A DNA stretch of 64,000 nt, taken from NCBI GenBank assembly GCA_016110215.1, contig JADWQD010000011.1, positions 992,001-1,056,000 on the forward strand, written 5' to 3'. Below the pieces are notes generated by a model, which did not search any database, was not told the DNA's origin, and was given only the letters and a program-made list of their open reading frames with translations. Position numbers and translations under genes: made by a program. Source of the stretch: Capronia americana (lineage: Eukaryota > Ascomycota > Eurotiomycetes > Chaetothyriales > Herpotrichiellaceae). Positions 34,701 to 46,184 of this stretch are shown in pieces; positions within the stretch are counted from its first letter, which is position 1; each line of letters begins with the position of its first letter.

Positions 34701-35432
34701 CAACAGGAATGAATCGTCCGCTAATGACTCGTTTTCCACCGGGACTGGACGAGCAGGGGTCAACGGCTCATCTCGTCCCACACGAGATTCGAGATACTGG
34801 ATGAGACAACGGTCAAGCAGCGATCGTGTCCTCTCCACGGACAACGGCAGAATCTTGCGTTGAGGCGCGGGTCCGTTTGCTGGGCCCTGGGCATCCGGCC
34901 TCTTTTCTGGGTTGAATTCGAGATCGTTGATGGTCAAACAAGTGGTGCAACGGAAGACCTTGAGCCCTTGAGGCCATCGTACAGTCGAATCACAAGTCAT
35001 GCATCTTCCCGTCACCGGCTGCCGATCGTCTCGCAAAGACGAGCTTTCAGCAGCAGGGTGCTTGTTGCTGACATCTTCGTGTCGAGCATCTCGCGTGCCG
35101 TCAAAGTCGCCGCCGTGTTTGTTCTTTTTCTCCGACTTTCTCGAACCAAATATCGAGGGGAAAGGGTGGCTGAACGAGCGACTGTGGTTGAGCTTTGCAG
35201 CTCCAGAATCTGGAGGCTCGTCGGGGACGGGTTTCCGCCGCAGGGTCGGGATCTCGTAGGTTTCAGCAGCAGCGGTCGCTAGCGGTGGCGGTGGGGGAGG
35301 GGGCAGTGGTCGATTGAGGTCGGCTGTCGGAGGCGGCTGATCGTGGCTCGCGCTCCTAGTGAGCTGAGGGTTTCGAGGTCGAGGTCGGCCGAAATGGTGA
35401 TGATGGGAAGCAGACGACGGCAGCGACGCCAT
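31737..35432 (-). CDS. HECT-type E3 ubiquitin ligase, Hul4-like
   Basis: Intronless, 1231 aa. The N-terminal 140 residues are Pro/Ser/His-rich. A small zinc ribbon follows, with C144-x2-C147 and C162-x2-C165 (GRCMTCDSTVRWPQG...VFRCTTC), a feature of the fungal Hul4 branch. A long central helical region includes WLELAEWYRLIIYAGDLWEQ. The HECT domain fills about residues 880-1231: DFQGEEGVDAGGLRKEWF opens the N-lobe, and the catalytic Cys is C1199 in ARTCFNTLSL. The C-terminal tail ends EGFGLK, as in the family. It transfers ubiquitin through a Cys thioester. Yeast Hul4 works in nuclear RNA and protein quality control, so a similar role is inferred. Confidence 0.93.
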   Translation of the reverse strand: MASLPSSASHHHHFGRPRPRNPQLTRSASHDQPPPTADLNRPLPPPPPPPLATAAAETYEIPTLRRKPVPDEPPDSGAAKLNHSRSFSHPFPSIFGSRKSEKKNKHGGDFDGTRDARHEDVSNKHPAAESSSLRDDRQPVTGRCMTCDSTVRWPQGLKVFRCTTCLTINDLEFNPEKRPDAQGPANGPAPQRKILPLSVERTRSLLDRCLIQYLESRVGRDEPLTPARPVPVENESLADDSFLLDGSPPEGILYNQLTDEQDSPPPSPLPRVNPRSPSEESTLSTHHSSRSAGPPFVQGHSVDPFSSATSLSVRHRDARARQLSETPPTTSSNPGPRWDIFNLVEDYITSCFVGCATLNHSFLTPRPPQESNPKPRSSSGTRQRRQLSETISAPSFDNDVFLSELDAKTLLLGDVAENGSWWLGAPSGRMTTGKDVNHQRDKSPDKNRPLASARHHRINWLELAEWYRLIIYAGDLWEQRWHELLPKLSDARAQQCWRSTPLENIQRDIIESRIHLQRSLLKVSENLLKRPRQPLKHPEDCRFLLILLANPLLTPARLEAGKMFGTTMPHPPIPAARLQVDGKARDSPSKRIPSSGRRPGSLGHHSGIIKRILGLMANLSNENHQYLVSWFSRYADGHFQRTVEMVGSFVTYRLSRQQKNPIHEPVNPTEGLVPSFSDAGMHHASQIHAALGGYRPASTAAGKTQEKPKLSAYGEDWQIRVAARVMALLFQANVGHIARKRDASAAHEQRLHSPGLNAKYRAYLHGQIVPISNFYNTMLDYADLVADFETWENTKTKFTFCQYPFFLSIYAKIHILEHDARRQMEVKAREAFFDSILSRRAVSQYLILKVRRDCLVEDSLRGVSEVVGSGGGDIKKGLRIDFQGEEGVDAGGLRKEWFLLLTREIFDPYHGLFVYDEDSQYCYFNPFCFESSEQFFLVGVLLGLAIYNSTILDVAFPPFVFKKMLASAPSTGDKLTSTPKVPHGYALEDLAEFRPVLAKGLRQLLEFEGDVEETFCRDFVAEMDRYGEIVQIPLCPGGEKRAVTNSNRREFVDLYVHYLLDTAVARQYEPFKRGFFTVCGGNALSLFRPEEIELLVRGSDEPLDIASLRAVATYEGWPKADGPPEQQPQVIWFWEFFARVSPTDQRKILSFITASDRIPAMGATNLVIRIQLIRDREEFDLLGTPTNKPIERFPIARTCFNTLSLYRYPSRQKLEEKLWMAVQCSEGFGLK

Positions 35433-36372
35433 TGCTGTCCTCTACAGCGGGATGCGGGCGTCAAGTCGTCGCGAGGGGGTGAACCGAGGGAGGCAGTAAG
35501 CGATGTATTCATAAGAGTGGGTTGCTGAGTCCGCTCAACGGACGCCAGGCGCAATGTCTCACAACGTTGCGGCTCAAGCGGCACCCGCGAATGCCTGCGT
35601 CCTTTGGCGCGTCTGTCGGCGGCTTCGTTACGGTCGTAGTTGGCTTAGAAAGCACGGCGAGGCAGAGGAAGTCGCGTAGCTGCCAGCGTGTGATACAGGA
35701 CAAGTACAGCATTCAATCTCCCGGACTGGTGTCACGACCCTGCTGATAGAAGTGAACGAGGAGTCCCAGCATATTGTCCCGTCACAGACGCCGACAATGC
35801 AGCTGGGCACTAGGTGGCAGGCGCGATCGACATCAGCAGAGAATCACACTGGAGTGCGGTGGACAAATGCGAGATCCGTGGCGGTGGAGGCATCGCATTT
35901 GCATTTGCTGCTGTCGAACAAGATGCGAGGGGAATCGCGCCAAGGCTCCGGCAGCAACTGGTGACACGGAGTAGGGGTCCAGGGTCGACGGGCACGCCCA
36001 CCACGCCGAATAGGGGAGCCTGGGGCAGACGCGCCGGGCGCCTTCAGGGGCAGCACTGCTTGATTGGGAGTATGCTTGGCCCCGGCGCCACAGTCATGTC
36101 GAAGCTTGACTTCCAAGCACCTCTCGAAGTGGAGGGAGTTGCATCATTTCGACACGGCCATGCAGGGATGATTACGCAGCCTTCCAAGCGACCTCCAGAG
36201 TACTGCTATTTTTGACACAGGTCTCTTTGGTGTGGATCAAGCTCTCTGATTGTCATACGAGTAGCAGAATGCTACAGTCTACGAAACTACCAACCGGAGC
36301 ACAAGGTCAACCTGTCGCCAAACTCTCCTTCCTCTGACCAGACGGCTAACGGCAAACACTCAGTTCACCCCG
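35433..36372. other. Intergenic, no gene recognised
   Basis: This is the promoter side of the HECT ligase gene and the 3' flank of the GMC oxidoreductase. Short frames only. Confidence 0.6.
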
Positions 36373-38149
36373 TTAGTCGTCGAGCCCATATTCTTCCGCC
36401 AGCTTGTCTGCTGCGGTGAGACCTGCGAGGTACGCCGTGGTCTGAGTATGGTTGCTATCGGAATCAGTTAGTATATGTCTCAGCCGAGTCATAGAGGAAT
36501 AGGCAGGGTTGCGGCACTTACTTTGAGACAATCGGAATCACGCTCATGTCGGCGACTCTGAGCTTCTCCACTCCAAAGACCTTGAAGTTCTTGTCCACCA
36601 CGGCACTGCGTTCGTCCTTGCCCATGCGTGCGGTTCCCATCATGTGCCATGTCGAGTCGCTGTTGCCCCGCCAATACGCCAGGATGTCTTCCTCTGATTC
36701 ACTCTTGGGCCCATCGATAGCCACGGTGCCATTCTGGAATTGGGGGCTGTTCATGATCTTGAGAGTCTTCCGTGTAGCCTCCACAGCCACCTTTCTGTCC
36801 AAGGGATGAGAGAACCAGTTGGGGTCGTAGATGAGTGGTTGTGCGGGATCAGACGACTGAAGTCGCACCGAGCCACTCGATTTCTGGTTGAGCAAGAACA
36901 GGAAGATGGTCACTCCGGCCTCGGCGTTCTCCGGGTCGATAAAGTGTGGCAACCAGGGGCCGTTGAGTATGTACTCATAATGCGGAACCGTGGGCGCCAG
37001 CAGGTGATCTTGCTCTTCCTTGGGCAGAGCCTGGAATTCTGGGAGCTCAGATATTTGCTCGACCTTTTCATAGGCGATGCCAAGTGTGGTAGCATACTCC
37101 GATAGTGGACCGTTGCCATCTTTCTCCCACAAAGCCCGGGCGGCTGCTTGGAGTTCTTTGCTCTTGTAGAACTTGGTCCTCTCGTCAGCGGGGTTGGCCC
37201 TGATGGCTGGGATTGTGATGTGATGGTGATCCTTCAGGTGTGCCCCGACATTGTCATTCGCCTTCACGACGGGGATATTGAAAGCTTTGAGCTCTTCAGC
37301 AGGACCGATACCGGAGTGCAGCAGGATCCGAGGGGTATCGAGAGAGCCGGCGGTGAGGATGACCTCCTTGTCGGCGCGAAACGTCTGTCCGTCCATGGTG
37401 CTGATGCCGGTGGCCTTCGTCCCCTCCAAAACGACACGCGCCACCTGCGTGTCGACCAGAACGTGTAGGTTGCTGGGCGCATCCACCAAGGCATCTGCCG
37501 CTGTGGACCTAACGCCTCTGTACGCCGTTGAGATGCACAACGCAAGACCAATCGGGTCGCCCGAGTTGTGGTCTAGATTTCGTTTGGCACCATTCGCATA
37601 CCAAATGTCCATCATCTCTTTGCCCTGTCGCTCCCAGATCTTCGGGAAGCCAACATTGATCGGTCCATCATGGCCATGGTTTTTGGGGTCCGCGTCAAGA
37701 TAGTGTTTGATGTTGTCTATATCATCACCGGCTTCTCCATGGTAGGTTTCGATCCTTTTGTATCTTTGCTGGACGTTCTTCCACTTCCACTCCTCGTCAT
37801 CGACGAGTCGCGCAATCTCATCATAGTCATCTTTGGGGCCAACCGTCCAGACGGAGAAGTTGATGGCGGAGCTTCCACCGAGACCTTTGCCCCGATCGTA
37901 GGCGATGACTCTCCCATCAAAGCCCTTGACTGGGGCGGTCTGGTACCCCCAGTTCATGTCCGGGATCATTCGGTGCACCCATCTCTCCGCGTCAGCACGC
38001 ACAGCTTTGGACTCGTTCTTTCCGCCAGCTTCAACGAGGAGGACCGAGGGCTTTTTGTTGCTTCGCGCGAGTCGTGAGGCGAGGATTGCACCGGCGGGAC
38101 CAGCGCCGACAACGATGAAGTCGAATCTGTCGGGCAGGGTTGAACCCAT
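36373..38149 (-). CDS. GMC family FAD-dependent oxidoreductase (choline dehydrogenase / alcohol oxidase-like)
   Basis: Two exons, 38149-36522 and 36454-36373, give 569 aa. The 67-bp intron (GTAAGT, TACTAAC branch, GATAG) splits an Asn codon, and its removal adds the conserved C-terminal helix TAYLAGLTAADKLAEEYG. The N-terminal FAD motif is VVGAGPAGA (G15-x-G17-x2-G20), followed by LLVEAGG. The GMC signature lies around GKGLGGSSAINFSVW. The catalytic His is H502 in TWHMMGTARMG, and the second active-site residue is N544/H545. No signal peptide is present, so it is probably cytosolic or peroxisomal. Substrate is not predictable. No neighbouring gene suggests a pathway. Confidence 0.9.
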
Positions 38150-41100
38150 GTCGGGTGTTTTGGGGCGGTAGGGGAATATGGATCCGGGAGAGTTGTATGA
38201 GTGAATAGGTTGTCCTTTGTACGATTGAGTAGGCTGTACTTTGCGAACGCTCTGTCTGTGAAATGATCGCCCCCGTTGAGTGTTTCCTCAGTGCATTATA
38301 TAGGCCCGTCAAAAGGCGAATTCAACAGCCGGCGGAAATTCGTCGCGTAAGCTCAGATCAAAGAGCGACACGACACCAAACCAAAAATGCGCAACTGAGC
38401 GGTCGAGTGGTAGTATCGATCCTGCTACATCCCTCACGTACAGCAAAAGTGGGGGAAAGAGCCGGGCTGACTGGGTCTGGGCAGACACACCACTGCTCGC
38501 CATGTATGATTCCATAACTCAACCCTGTTCAACCCTAGAGATGGACGAGGCTGATGTGGAGGCGAAGGAGCCATGTCTGCAGAAGTCGGTCGACACCGCA
38601 ACGGCGGGCTGGGCGTTCGACCCATGAGGGAATCCCTGCGCGAAACGGGCAGGTGGCTGGCCCCGGCTAAGAAACAGAATGCAAATAGGTCTGACGGCGG
38701 GCTGTTCGAAGATGAGCCATTGGCCAAGGCAGAGGACTCGAGCTTCGACCCTGCTGCCGTGTCATATTACCGTTGTCCCAAGGAAATGCTAGACTTTCTC
38801 ACTGGCGCCGAGCGCCCGTACCCCGGCGAACATGGGGGATGACTAATACGAGTGATTACCTCAAGATACCACCAAACAAGTCTCTCACGGAACGTCCCAG
38901 TACAGCTGAGTCATGTCGAATCGGCGACCTAGGCCGCAACGAGGAAGAGGTTGTTGCCCAGCTGAGGGCCTGAGCTGGGGTGTTGCATCCTGTTGATGGC
39001 GCAGGGACAATGTCGCCGTCGGAAAACCTTCTACTGGGGTTCGATGCGCCCGTTCCAATCAAGCCCAGTAATAGAGTAAGCGCGATCCGTCCAATAATAC
39101 AAGTTATTCTAACAGCCTTGTGTAGCCTCGGTGCCTACGTATCTCGCTGAGGATGACGACGACATCCGCCTTTTGGGGTTTGCAGTTCGCAGTGCCAACT
39201 GACCGGTTCGTGTTCGTCCGCTTTGTCCGCTCCCAACTCTCACAGGCACGCTTATCCGTTGAGGAGCCCGAATACAGACAGCTAAGTGCGGAATGAAAAT
39301 TTTGATCCAAGTTTACCCACAACTGTGGCGAGTGCACCAGTAGCAGCTGCGTGCCGTGGGTATGCGGTATATAGGTGCAAAGATTAGCTAAGGTGCTGAG
39401 CCGCAGTGGCTGCTTTTGCGGCTGGCCCTCATAACTTGCAATCACATATGGACTTCCAACAACTGCGACGGTGTTCATATGGCCACGTTTCGTACACATA
39501 TCCTTGTGGGTCGGCTTTCACGGCCGCCTTGACTCATCTCGCTCTACTCTCCACGATGCAAAACTTGCTCACCAGTTGTGTACAATCTTGTACGGATTAT
39601 AGCAGTAAGAGTGCTCTAGTCTTCATGGTGGCAGGCGTGCCATTTCATGCGGTTGAGATAATCGGCAGTTTCAGACCCAACGCAGTGGGTGATAGGCTTT
39701 GGCACGATGAACGGTTTTGTTACCGCGTTATTGAAGACATTCATCAACTACCTAGGTAGGTTAGAATCAGCTCCCGCATGGCCGATAGCGGGCTCACGCT
39801 GGAAGAGAACAGTCGGTTTCACTTGAAGCATCGCGAGCACAATTCCCCATGCTCCAGCAGCTCAAACGCACTCAGGAGCTCGAACCCGCGGTCGCAAATC
39901 CGGACGCCTGATTCCTTCTTAACAGCCCGAGTTTACCTGACGCTCGGGAAAGTCAGAGAGTATACAGCTGCATTCTCTTTTGCGAAGTTCTGCGGCACTC
40001 TTGTCTTGCCCCGACCCATCCGAAGAAGACAGGTGTTTTATTGTCGAATTCCTTGCCGAAGTCCAGCTCGTTTGCCCCCAGTAGGTGAAGGTCACCATGT
40101 TCGGCACGAACAAGTTACTGATCGTCATGCCTCTCGCACTCATATCCCCGTGGCCTCTGCGAAAATGATGGTCAGCACACTCTGCATCGAGCCGGAGAAG
40201 TCCATTGTCGTCGACCTAAAACCGGAAGGGCCAAGAAGGGTTTCGAGGGAAGGCTGCACTTCAGTTCCTTCAGCTCGCATTTCGCAACGGGTCTTGCCGA
40301 CATGCCCGTTCAAAGCGAGCCATCTGGCGGTTGAGCAGTGCAAGCCATGTCAATCTGGAACCCCTGTAGACTAAGCCATCGGAAGATCGTAGAACAAGCC
40401 ACTCGGTGAGCATGCAGAGGAAGTCACCAATGGCTTGTCAAAATTTCCTTCATGACACGAATATGAAGCAGCAACTGGCCAGAAACGTCAGATCACGTGG
40501 AAGCGTGTCACCGTGACGCGTGTCCTGCTCTTCTGATCCATCTCGTATCTCACACCTCCACCAACAAGCACCATTCAGTGGTGATCTCCTGAGTGTCTCG
40601 CTCTAACAACATGCCTCTCAATACCACCTAGATGTTGTATTCCGAGACTTCATCAACGAGGAACATGTCAGCAGCCTCGTCACAACACACGGAGAATGCG
40701 AGATGAGTTCGTGACGTCGCCTTCAGGAGGCCTACCTACAGATTGATAAAGTTCAGCCTTCCATAGATCGGAAGAACGTCAGGTCATTGTCCGTACTGCC
40801 ATTCTCCAAGAAGCACTCCAAGGATGCTGAATTGACGCTGGACCTTTATTGGCCGGCCAGACCAAATACCAGCCTTCCTCACCCGCGCAACATCAGCGAC
40901 GATTCATCGCCTCAAACATTATATTTAGTTTTTGCCACATCTCTGCCCGCGACGCGCTTAGGCGGGAAGGAACGATGCAGACATCAAAGCTTTTGTGGTT
41001 CAAGGCAGGCTTCTTCTTCACCGCCATTGATCGCAGAGGGCAATTACAGTACCCGCAAGAGCAGTGACGATAGTAATAATCTCGATTTGCCGAGGTTGAT

Positions 41101-41633
41101 ACAACCTTTATCCGTCTCGTAGAAACTCACAGCCTATGTATGCTGTCAATGTATATGACACCCCAACTGTGGAATGGCTTTCGTCGATTCATGCTGTTCA
41201 GTCGACCTCGATCAATAGAAGGGTCCTCGTCCAGGTATCGCCCATACTTCTTCCGTCCTCGACAACTGGGTACAATTCGCCTCTCCGCCCGTAATTCTTG
41301 TTCTTGCCTCATTTGGAGCTCGTACGAGTTCAAGAGGCTGGGTTGGGATCTTATTGATGCTTGTCTGGCTCCTACGAGCATTCCATATTTCTGTTCCACA
41401 CTAATCAAGGGGGTTAATCGGTCAATGGTGTCAGCCCGAGGAGGAACCTGGGCGACGCCAAGCGGCGTGAAGGGGTTGCCAATGTGTGTGTGGCGATTGC
41501 GGAATTACGTCGGAACATCCCGACCAGCGGAAAACAATCACGAAATTTAAGCGAGGTTCCTTGTCCATCACCAAAGTCATCGCCTTGCATCTCCCCATGA
41601 CTGACATGCCTGCCGAGAACTCGTCAGGATGAC
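38150..41633. other. Gene-poor region of 3.5 kb, no gene supported
   Basis: It is bounded by two start codons (GMC gene on the left, mitochondrial GTPase on the right). The plus frames at 39406-39759 and 39778-40374 have no motif or convincing splice partners. I see nothing else in it beyond the TATA box listed separately. Confidence 0.5.
38295..38302 (-). promoter_or_regulatory. TATA box (TATATAAT) of the GMC oxidoreductase gene
   Basis: On the minus strand TATATAAT lies about 150 bp upstream of the ATG at 38149. Confidence 0.45.
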
Positions 41634-43730
41634 ATGAACCTCAGTAGCTACCGGACCTTGATGCGACCATTGTGCTTGCCCAAGGTACCATGGCGTGTCC
41701 AGGCCCACGTCTCTCGCCTCTGGCTGATCACGCCGCGAACATGGTCATCCACGCACTCTCTTGTCTCAGGCGCAACGGCTGAATCCGAGCGACCTTGGCC
41801 TGAATCCCAGCCTCTACATCCCCAGCCGGCGGATTCTCACCTGCAGACACCACTGCGTCCCGATCCCTCCCAATCTTCACCAAGAAAGGTTACGCGGAAC
41901 TCGAAGTTTCTGCCCCTCTCTTGCCCGGGATGCGGTGCCCTCACGCAGGACGTCGACCCTGGCTTGGGCGGGTATTACACACTGTCGAGAAGAGCGGTGA
42001 GAAACTATGTCCGGACCCTCAAGCGTGACGAGCGTGCAGACGAGGGAGAGGGTGGCGGCGAAGAGGCCGGTAGAGAAGAAGCTCGTACACAAGCGCAAGC
42101 GCAGGCAGAAGGTCAAGACACCCGGCATCATGAACCTACGACTGCTGAAGCCGATGATCCATTGACAGTTCCAGTCTGCGATAGGTGTCATTATTTGCTC
42201 CATGACTCTCACGGTGTTCCAATTGCGCATCCTTCCATCGAAGCTATTGCAGACTCAATCGCAGAGTCTCCTTTCACCAGAAACCATGTCTATCATGTCG
42301 TGGACGCAGCAGATTTCCCCATGTCTGTCATCCCTTCGATCTACAAGCATTTGTCTCTTGCGAAGCCGCGCACGCAGAATCGCCGGTCTCAACATTCTTT
42401 CTCCTCTCGGCCGTCTCTTTCATTCCTGATCACCAGATCCGATCTGATCGCCCCCACCAAAGAGATGGTCGACAGCATGATGCCTAAATTCATCGCGATT
42501 TTGAGGACTGCGTTAGGTCGAATGGGGCAGAATCTTAGGCTCGGCAACGTCCATTTGGTCTCGTCCAAGCGAGGGTGGTGGACGAAAGACATCAAGGAAA
42601 CCATCCGGGACAGGGGCGGTGGCAATTGGCTGGTTGGAAAGTTCAATGTGGGCAAATCAAACCTTTTCGAAGTGCTGTTCCCCAAAGGTACGCACGATCC
42701 AGAGCCTGTGCGTGCAGAGCTCCAACGACAGAAGGACATTGAAGCCGCCGGTAGAGCCTCCGACACATCATTCCTCTCTGAAAGGAATTTGCTGCCTCCT
42801 CCTCAGCCGGAAGTGGCTTTTCCAACCATGCCCTTGGTGTCCAGCCTTCCCGGCACCACAGCCTCCCCGATCCGGATCCCTTTCGGCAACCACAAGGGAG
42901 AACTCATTGATATGCCAGGTCTGCAGCGTGGTGGGCTTGACCAGTACGTCAGACCCGAGGACAAGGCTGACCTCGTCATGGTCCATCGCCCGACAGTCTC
43001 CCAACATGTTATCAAACCTGGCCAGTCCCTACTCCTAGGAGGTGGCCTAGTCCGCATAACGCCGATTCTTGACGAGAATGACCGAAGCACCACCATGTTG
43101 GCATATCCCTTTGTGCCGCTTAAGGCTCACGTTACGTCGACTGCAAAGGCGGAGGGAACACAAATCCAACAGCGGGAAAGTGGCATAGAGTCGATGCTTG
43201 CAGAAGAGGCCGGGATGTCTATATCGTCAGCCGGGCGATTCACGCTACGGAATGATGTTACGAAGTCCAGGGCTGGATCCATGATCAGGGCCGGGGTCAA
43301 ACTGGACAAATTGCCATTCCACGTCTATGCGACGGACATCCTCATCGAGGGAGTTGGCTGGGTAGAACTGGTCTGTCAAGTCCGGAAGAGTAGACGAACA
43401 GCCCCGTCAGATGGTCCTGTGGAGCATTCCACCAAGTCAGATGCCGTCGCGCCAACCGCGGAAGGCCTTTCCATCGAGACAAGCACTTTCACTCCCTTCG
43501 GCGGAGATCAGCCAACCTACAGTGAGACAACCCCACCGGCCTCAAATCTTCCCGAAGTCGAGATCTTCACGCCTGATGGCAAATTCATTGGCCAAAGGAC
43601 GTGTCTGGATGTGTGGCAAACGTGGAATACAGGCAAGCCCCAAAAGGCGACCAGAAGTGCACGCCCCCGTAAGTCAATGGCTGGGGCAAAGAAGCGCGAC
43701 AAGCTGGCCCAAAGGACGGCGTCGAAATAG
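41634..43730 (+). CDS. Mitochondrial circularly permuted GTPase, Gep3/Mtg3 (YqeH-like)
   Basis: Intronless, 698 aa. The N-terminus is Arg/Ser/Thr-rich without acidic residues for about 50 positions, a likely mitochondrial presequence. A treble-clef-type zinc site is formed by C97-x2-C100 and C182-x2-C185. The GTPase motifs appear in permuted order: G4 as T267-R-S-D270 (normally NKxD), G5 as SSKRG near 310, G1 as G335-KFNVGK-S342, and G3 as D426-M-P-G. This order is typical of the YqeH/Noa1 class. Yeast Gep3 supports mitochondrial small-subunit rRNA maturation, so a role in mitoribosome assembly is expected. The Lys/Ser-rich tail is likely disordered. Confidence 0.9.
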   Translation: MNLSSYRTLMRPLCLPKVPWRVQAHVSRLWLITPRTWSSTHSLVSGATAESERPWPESQPLHPQPADSHLQTPLRPDPSQSSPRKVTRNSKFLPLSCPGCGALTQDVDPGLGGYYTLSRRAVRNYVRTLKRDERADEGEGGGEEAGREEARTQAQAQAEGQDTRHHEPTTAEADDPLTVPVCDRCHYLLHDSHGVPIAHPSIEAIADSIAESPFTRNHVYHVVDAADFPMSVIPSIYKHLSLAKPRTQNRRSQHSFSSRPSLSFLITRSDLIAPTKEMVDSMMPKFIAILRTALGRMGQNLRLGNVHLVSSKRGWWTKDIKETIRDRGGGNWLVGKFNVGKSNLFEVLFPKGTHDPEPVRAELQRQKDIEAAGRASDTSFLSERNLLPPPQPEVAFPTMPLVSSLPGTTASPIRIPFGNHKGELIDMPGLQRGGLDQYVRPEDKADLVMVHRPTVSQHVIKPGQSLLLGGGLVRITPILDENDRSTTMLAYPFVPLKAHVTSTAKAEGTQIQQRESGIESMLAEEAGMSISSAGRFTLRNDVTKSRAGSMIRAGVKLDKLPFHVYATDILIEGVGWVELVCQVRKSRRTAPSDGPVEHSTKSDAVAPTAEGLSIETSTFTPFGGDQPTYSETTPPASNLPEVEIFTPDGKFIGQRTCLDVWQTWNTGKPQKATRSARPRKSMAGAKKRDKLAQRTASK

Positions 43731-46184
43731 TGAAGCTTGAGCTGTGTACACATACGAATCTATATCTAGCTGACGGCGACATGGAACTCTGTGGCACGGG
43801 TTCCCTACTTGCGACCCCCAAAAACCGGGCGTTGCAACAATTCTCGCGCATCGGCGAGTCGCCTGTCATCCACTTCCTCGCTAGACTTGTCGAACTGCAT
43901 CCCTTACTAGGTACACACGGTGGCAGACACAGACACTGCCTGAGTGATGTTTACTCCTACTTCGTCAGCACGACTATCTTTACATTGAGAATTTTGATTC
44001 AAAGGATTCACCTTTTCAGTATCGCTGCCCGTTACTGGGGTTCCCATTTTCTCACTCGGACAGTGACCGAGGACCCCAGTCAGCCTCTCAACGGAGATCC
44101 ATCATACCATTCGACGGCCTGAATAAATCGTCTCCTGAGTATTCTCTCCCTCCTGCTGGCCCGACGGCTAGGCTTCTACACGGATTCCGGGGTTTATACG
44201 TAGTCCATGCATTGCATGGGTGTGCGATCACATAATCAGTCCCCTTCTCTCACCCTCCACCTTTCCGGCGGGTTAGCGGAGTCTCTCTTGCAGATGCTGG
44301 TCGAATATACGCTACCGGACTGGCTCCGCGGAGACCAAACCAAGTGACACTGCGGTGAGGCTCGTCAGAAGAAAGGGACATTGCGCATACACATCCAAGG
44401 ACAGAATAGAGAAGATAGCTACACGGGTTCGAAGACTCTGTCCGCCAAGAGAGACATTGGCTGCAATATCCAACGTTGAGTGTACCACATTTGGACGACC
44501 TGCGGGTGCCGGTATGGAGTATATCGCTGCTGGAGTGGGTGGCTTTTCTACTGTCGAGATCCGAGTTCGGGCTTATTCGATGCCATGTTACTGTCCTGAT
44601 GGTCGCTCCTGCTGGACCAGCTTTCGGAATTCGACCATCGACATTCGATTCAGTCTCATCGGATGGATGCTGTCGAGTTGGTGCTCTCCATGGCCGAACA
44701 TAGTGTGTTAACATGTACCTGGCTGGGCTTGGGGCGTTCGAACCCTCGGAGGTCTTTCTGGTGACGCCTGTGCAGGCTCTCCTTAGACTTCTCGAAATTT
44801 TCTCCGTTGACTGCAATTATGCCCAGCCCGGATTTCAGCCTTCGTACAGTTTAGACGACCAAGGTGTGTTGATTTCATGGGGTCAACTGCGGCCCTTTTT
44901 CGAGACAATCGCCAGATGAAAAGCAGCATTTTGAATGCCGTCAGGGCTCGGCCACGTGGAATTTGGCTCGCCATTTTAGAATACGCTACACCATCGCGAA
45001 ACATCATGCCTTAGACACTTCCAGGTCCAGGTCTACAGCCATGGCGAGTTTAAATGGCGATCCTCGAAATGTCAACACAGATGTTCACTTTGAAGCGTCT
45101 CATTTGCCACCGAACCACCCTCTGTAACCACCGCCACCGGTGCAAAAGGTCGCGCAGCAATTTGTCCGGCTTTAGACTCAGCACGGTCGCGGTTGATGGC
45201 CGCTTCCACAGGCATCATCAGAGCAACACACGAGTCGGGCCGAACGCAAGCATATTCAAGCAGCAGAAGCGCATATTGACCGTTCCACGGCTGTTGAGCT
45301 TCCGCCCAGGTCCCAGTCCCCATGCTATTGGCCTCTTAAACACCAAAATCCCTGCTGCGTGCTAGGCAGTAACATTTGAGGCATTGCTGCTTCGTTGTCC
45401 GACGAGGACGGTTCTCTGGAACCCCACCACACCCACACTGGTGAAGGGGAACTCGGCTCTTGTGGATTCCGTGGCAGGGTAGCCATATAGAGTCGTAAAA
45501 GTGAAGATTGAAGCTTGAGAAGATTATTCGGAGCCCAGCGCAAGCCATGCTTTCTCAGTGGAAAGACTCCTTTCCTAAAGCACTTGTCCAGGGACGTTCT
45601 TTGGCATCAGAAATATTGTTGCATTCTGTTATTAGGGGCCAATAGCAGTGTCTCTAAACCATAGTCTAACAAGGATTGATTCACACATTGTGAAATCTGA
45701 AGTCTCGATGGGAGGCCGGAACAGACACTGTATCATGAACGCATTATAGGGAACCTTTCCTTCTCGTACATGATTGTTTGACACTAAGCTATGGATGTTC
45801 CTTTGCCAAAACTTGGGAAGTCGCCTATATTCAAACAGACATCAACGCGCTGCTTAATCAAAGCGCCCCTTATTCCACGAACTGAGACCCGAGGTCAATC
45901 CCAATAAACCTTCTGCACTGTTCAGTCGTGCAGCTCGTTAAATTCACCTCGCAAAAGGTATGAAAAATGGCTCTTTTAAGGGAAGATGGTGGATAGTTTG
46001 ACAAGAAATCCGTCGATGGCACGAGAATGTACGCCCAAGTACTTGTGGCATGCGCATGGTTGGCTTGTTTCGTAGAAATTCTCCACGGGATATGCAAGTA
46101 GTAGTACCTGCTTAGAAGAAAGAGTGGATTCCGATCGTCAATGCCGCAATCCAGCCGCTCGGTGTGGGCTTGATCCTCTATTTC
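43731..46184. other. Gene-poor 3'-3' region of 2.5 kb, no gene supported
   Basis: It lies between the convergent ends of the GTPase and the membrane-protein genes. The longest frame (minus 44250-44816) has no recognisable feature. A GGTTCGAA string near 44733-44741 is not part of a tRNA-like fold. Confidence 0.5.

Noticed and set aside
44725..44760. GGTTCGAA string on the minus strand
   Set aside because: No D-arm, anticodon arm or acceptor stem at the right spacing.
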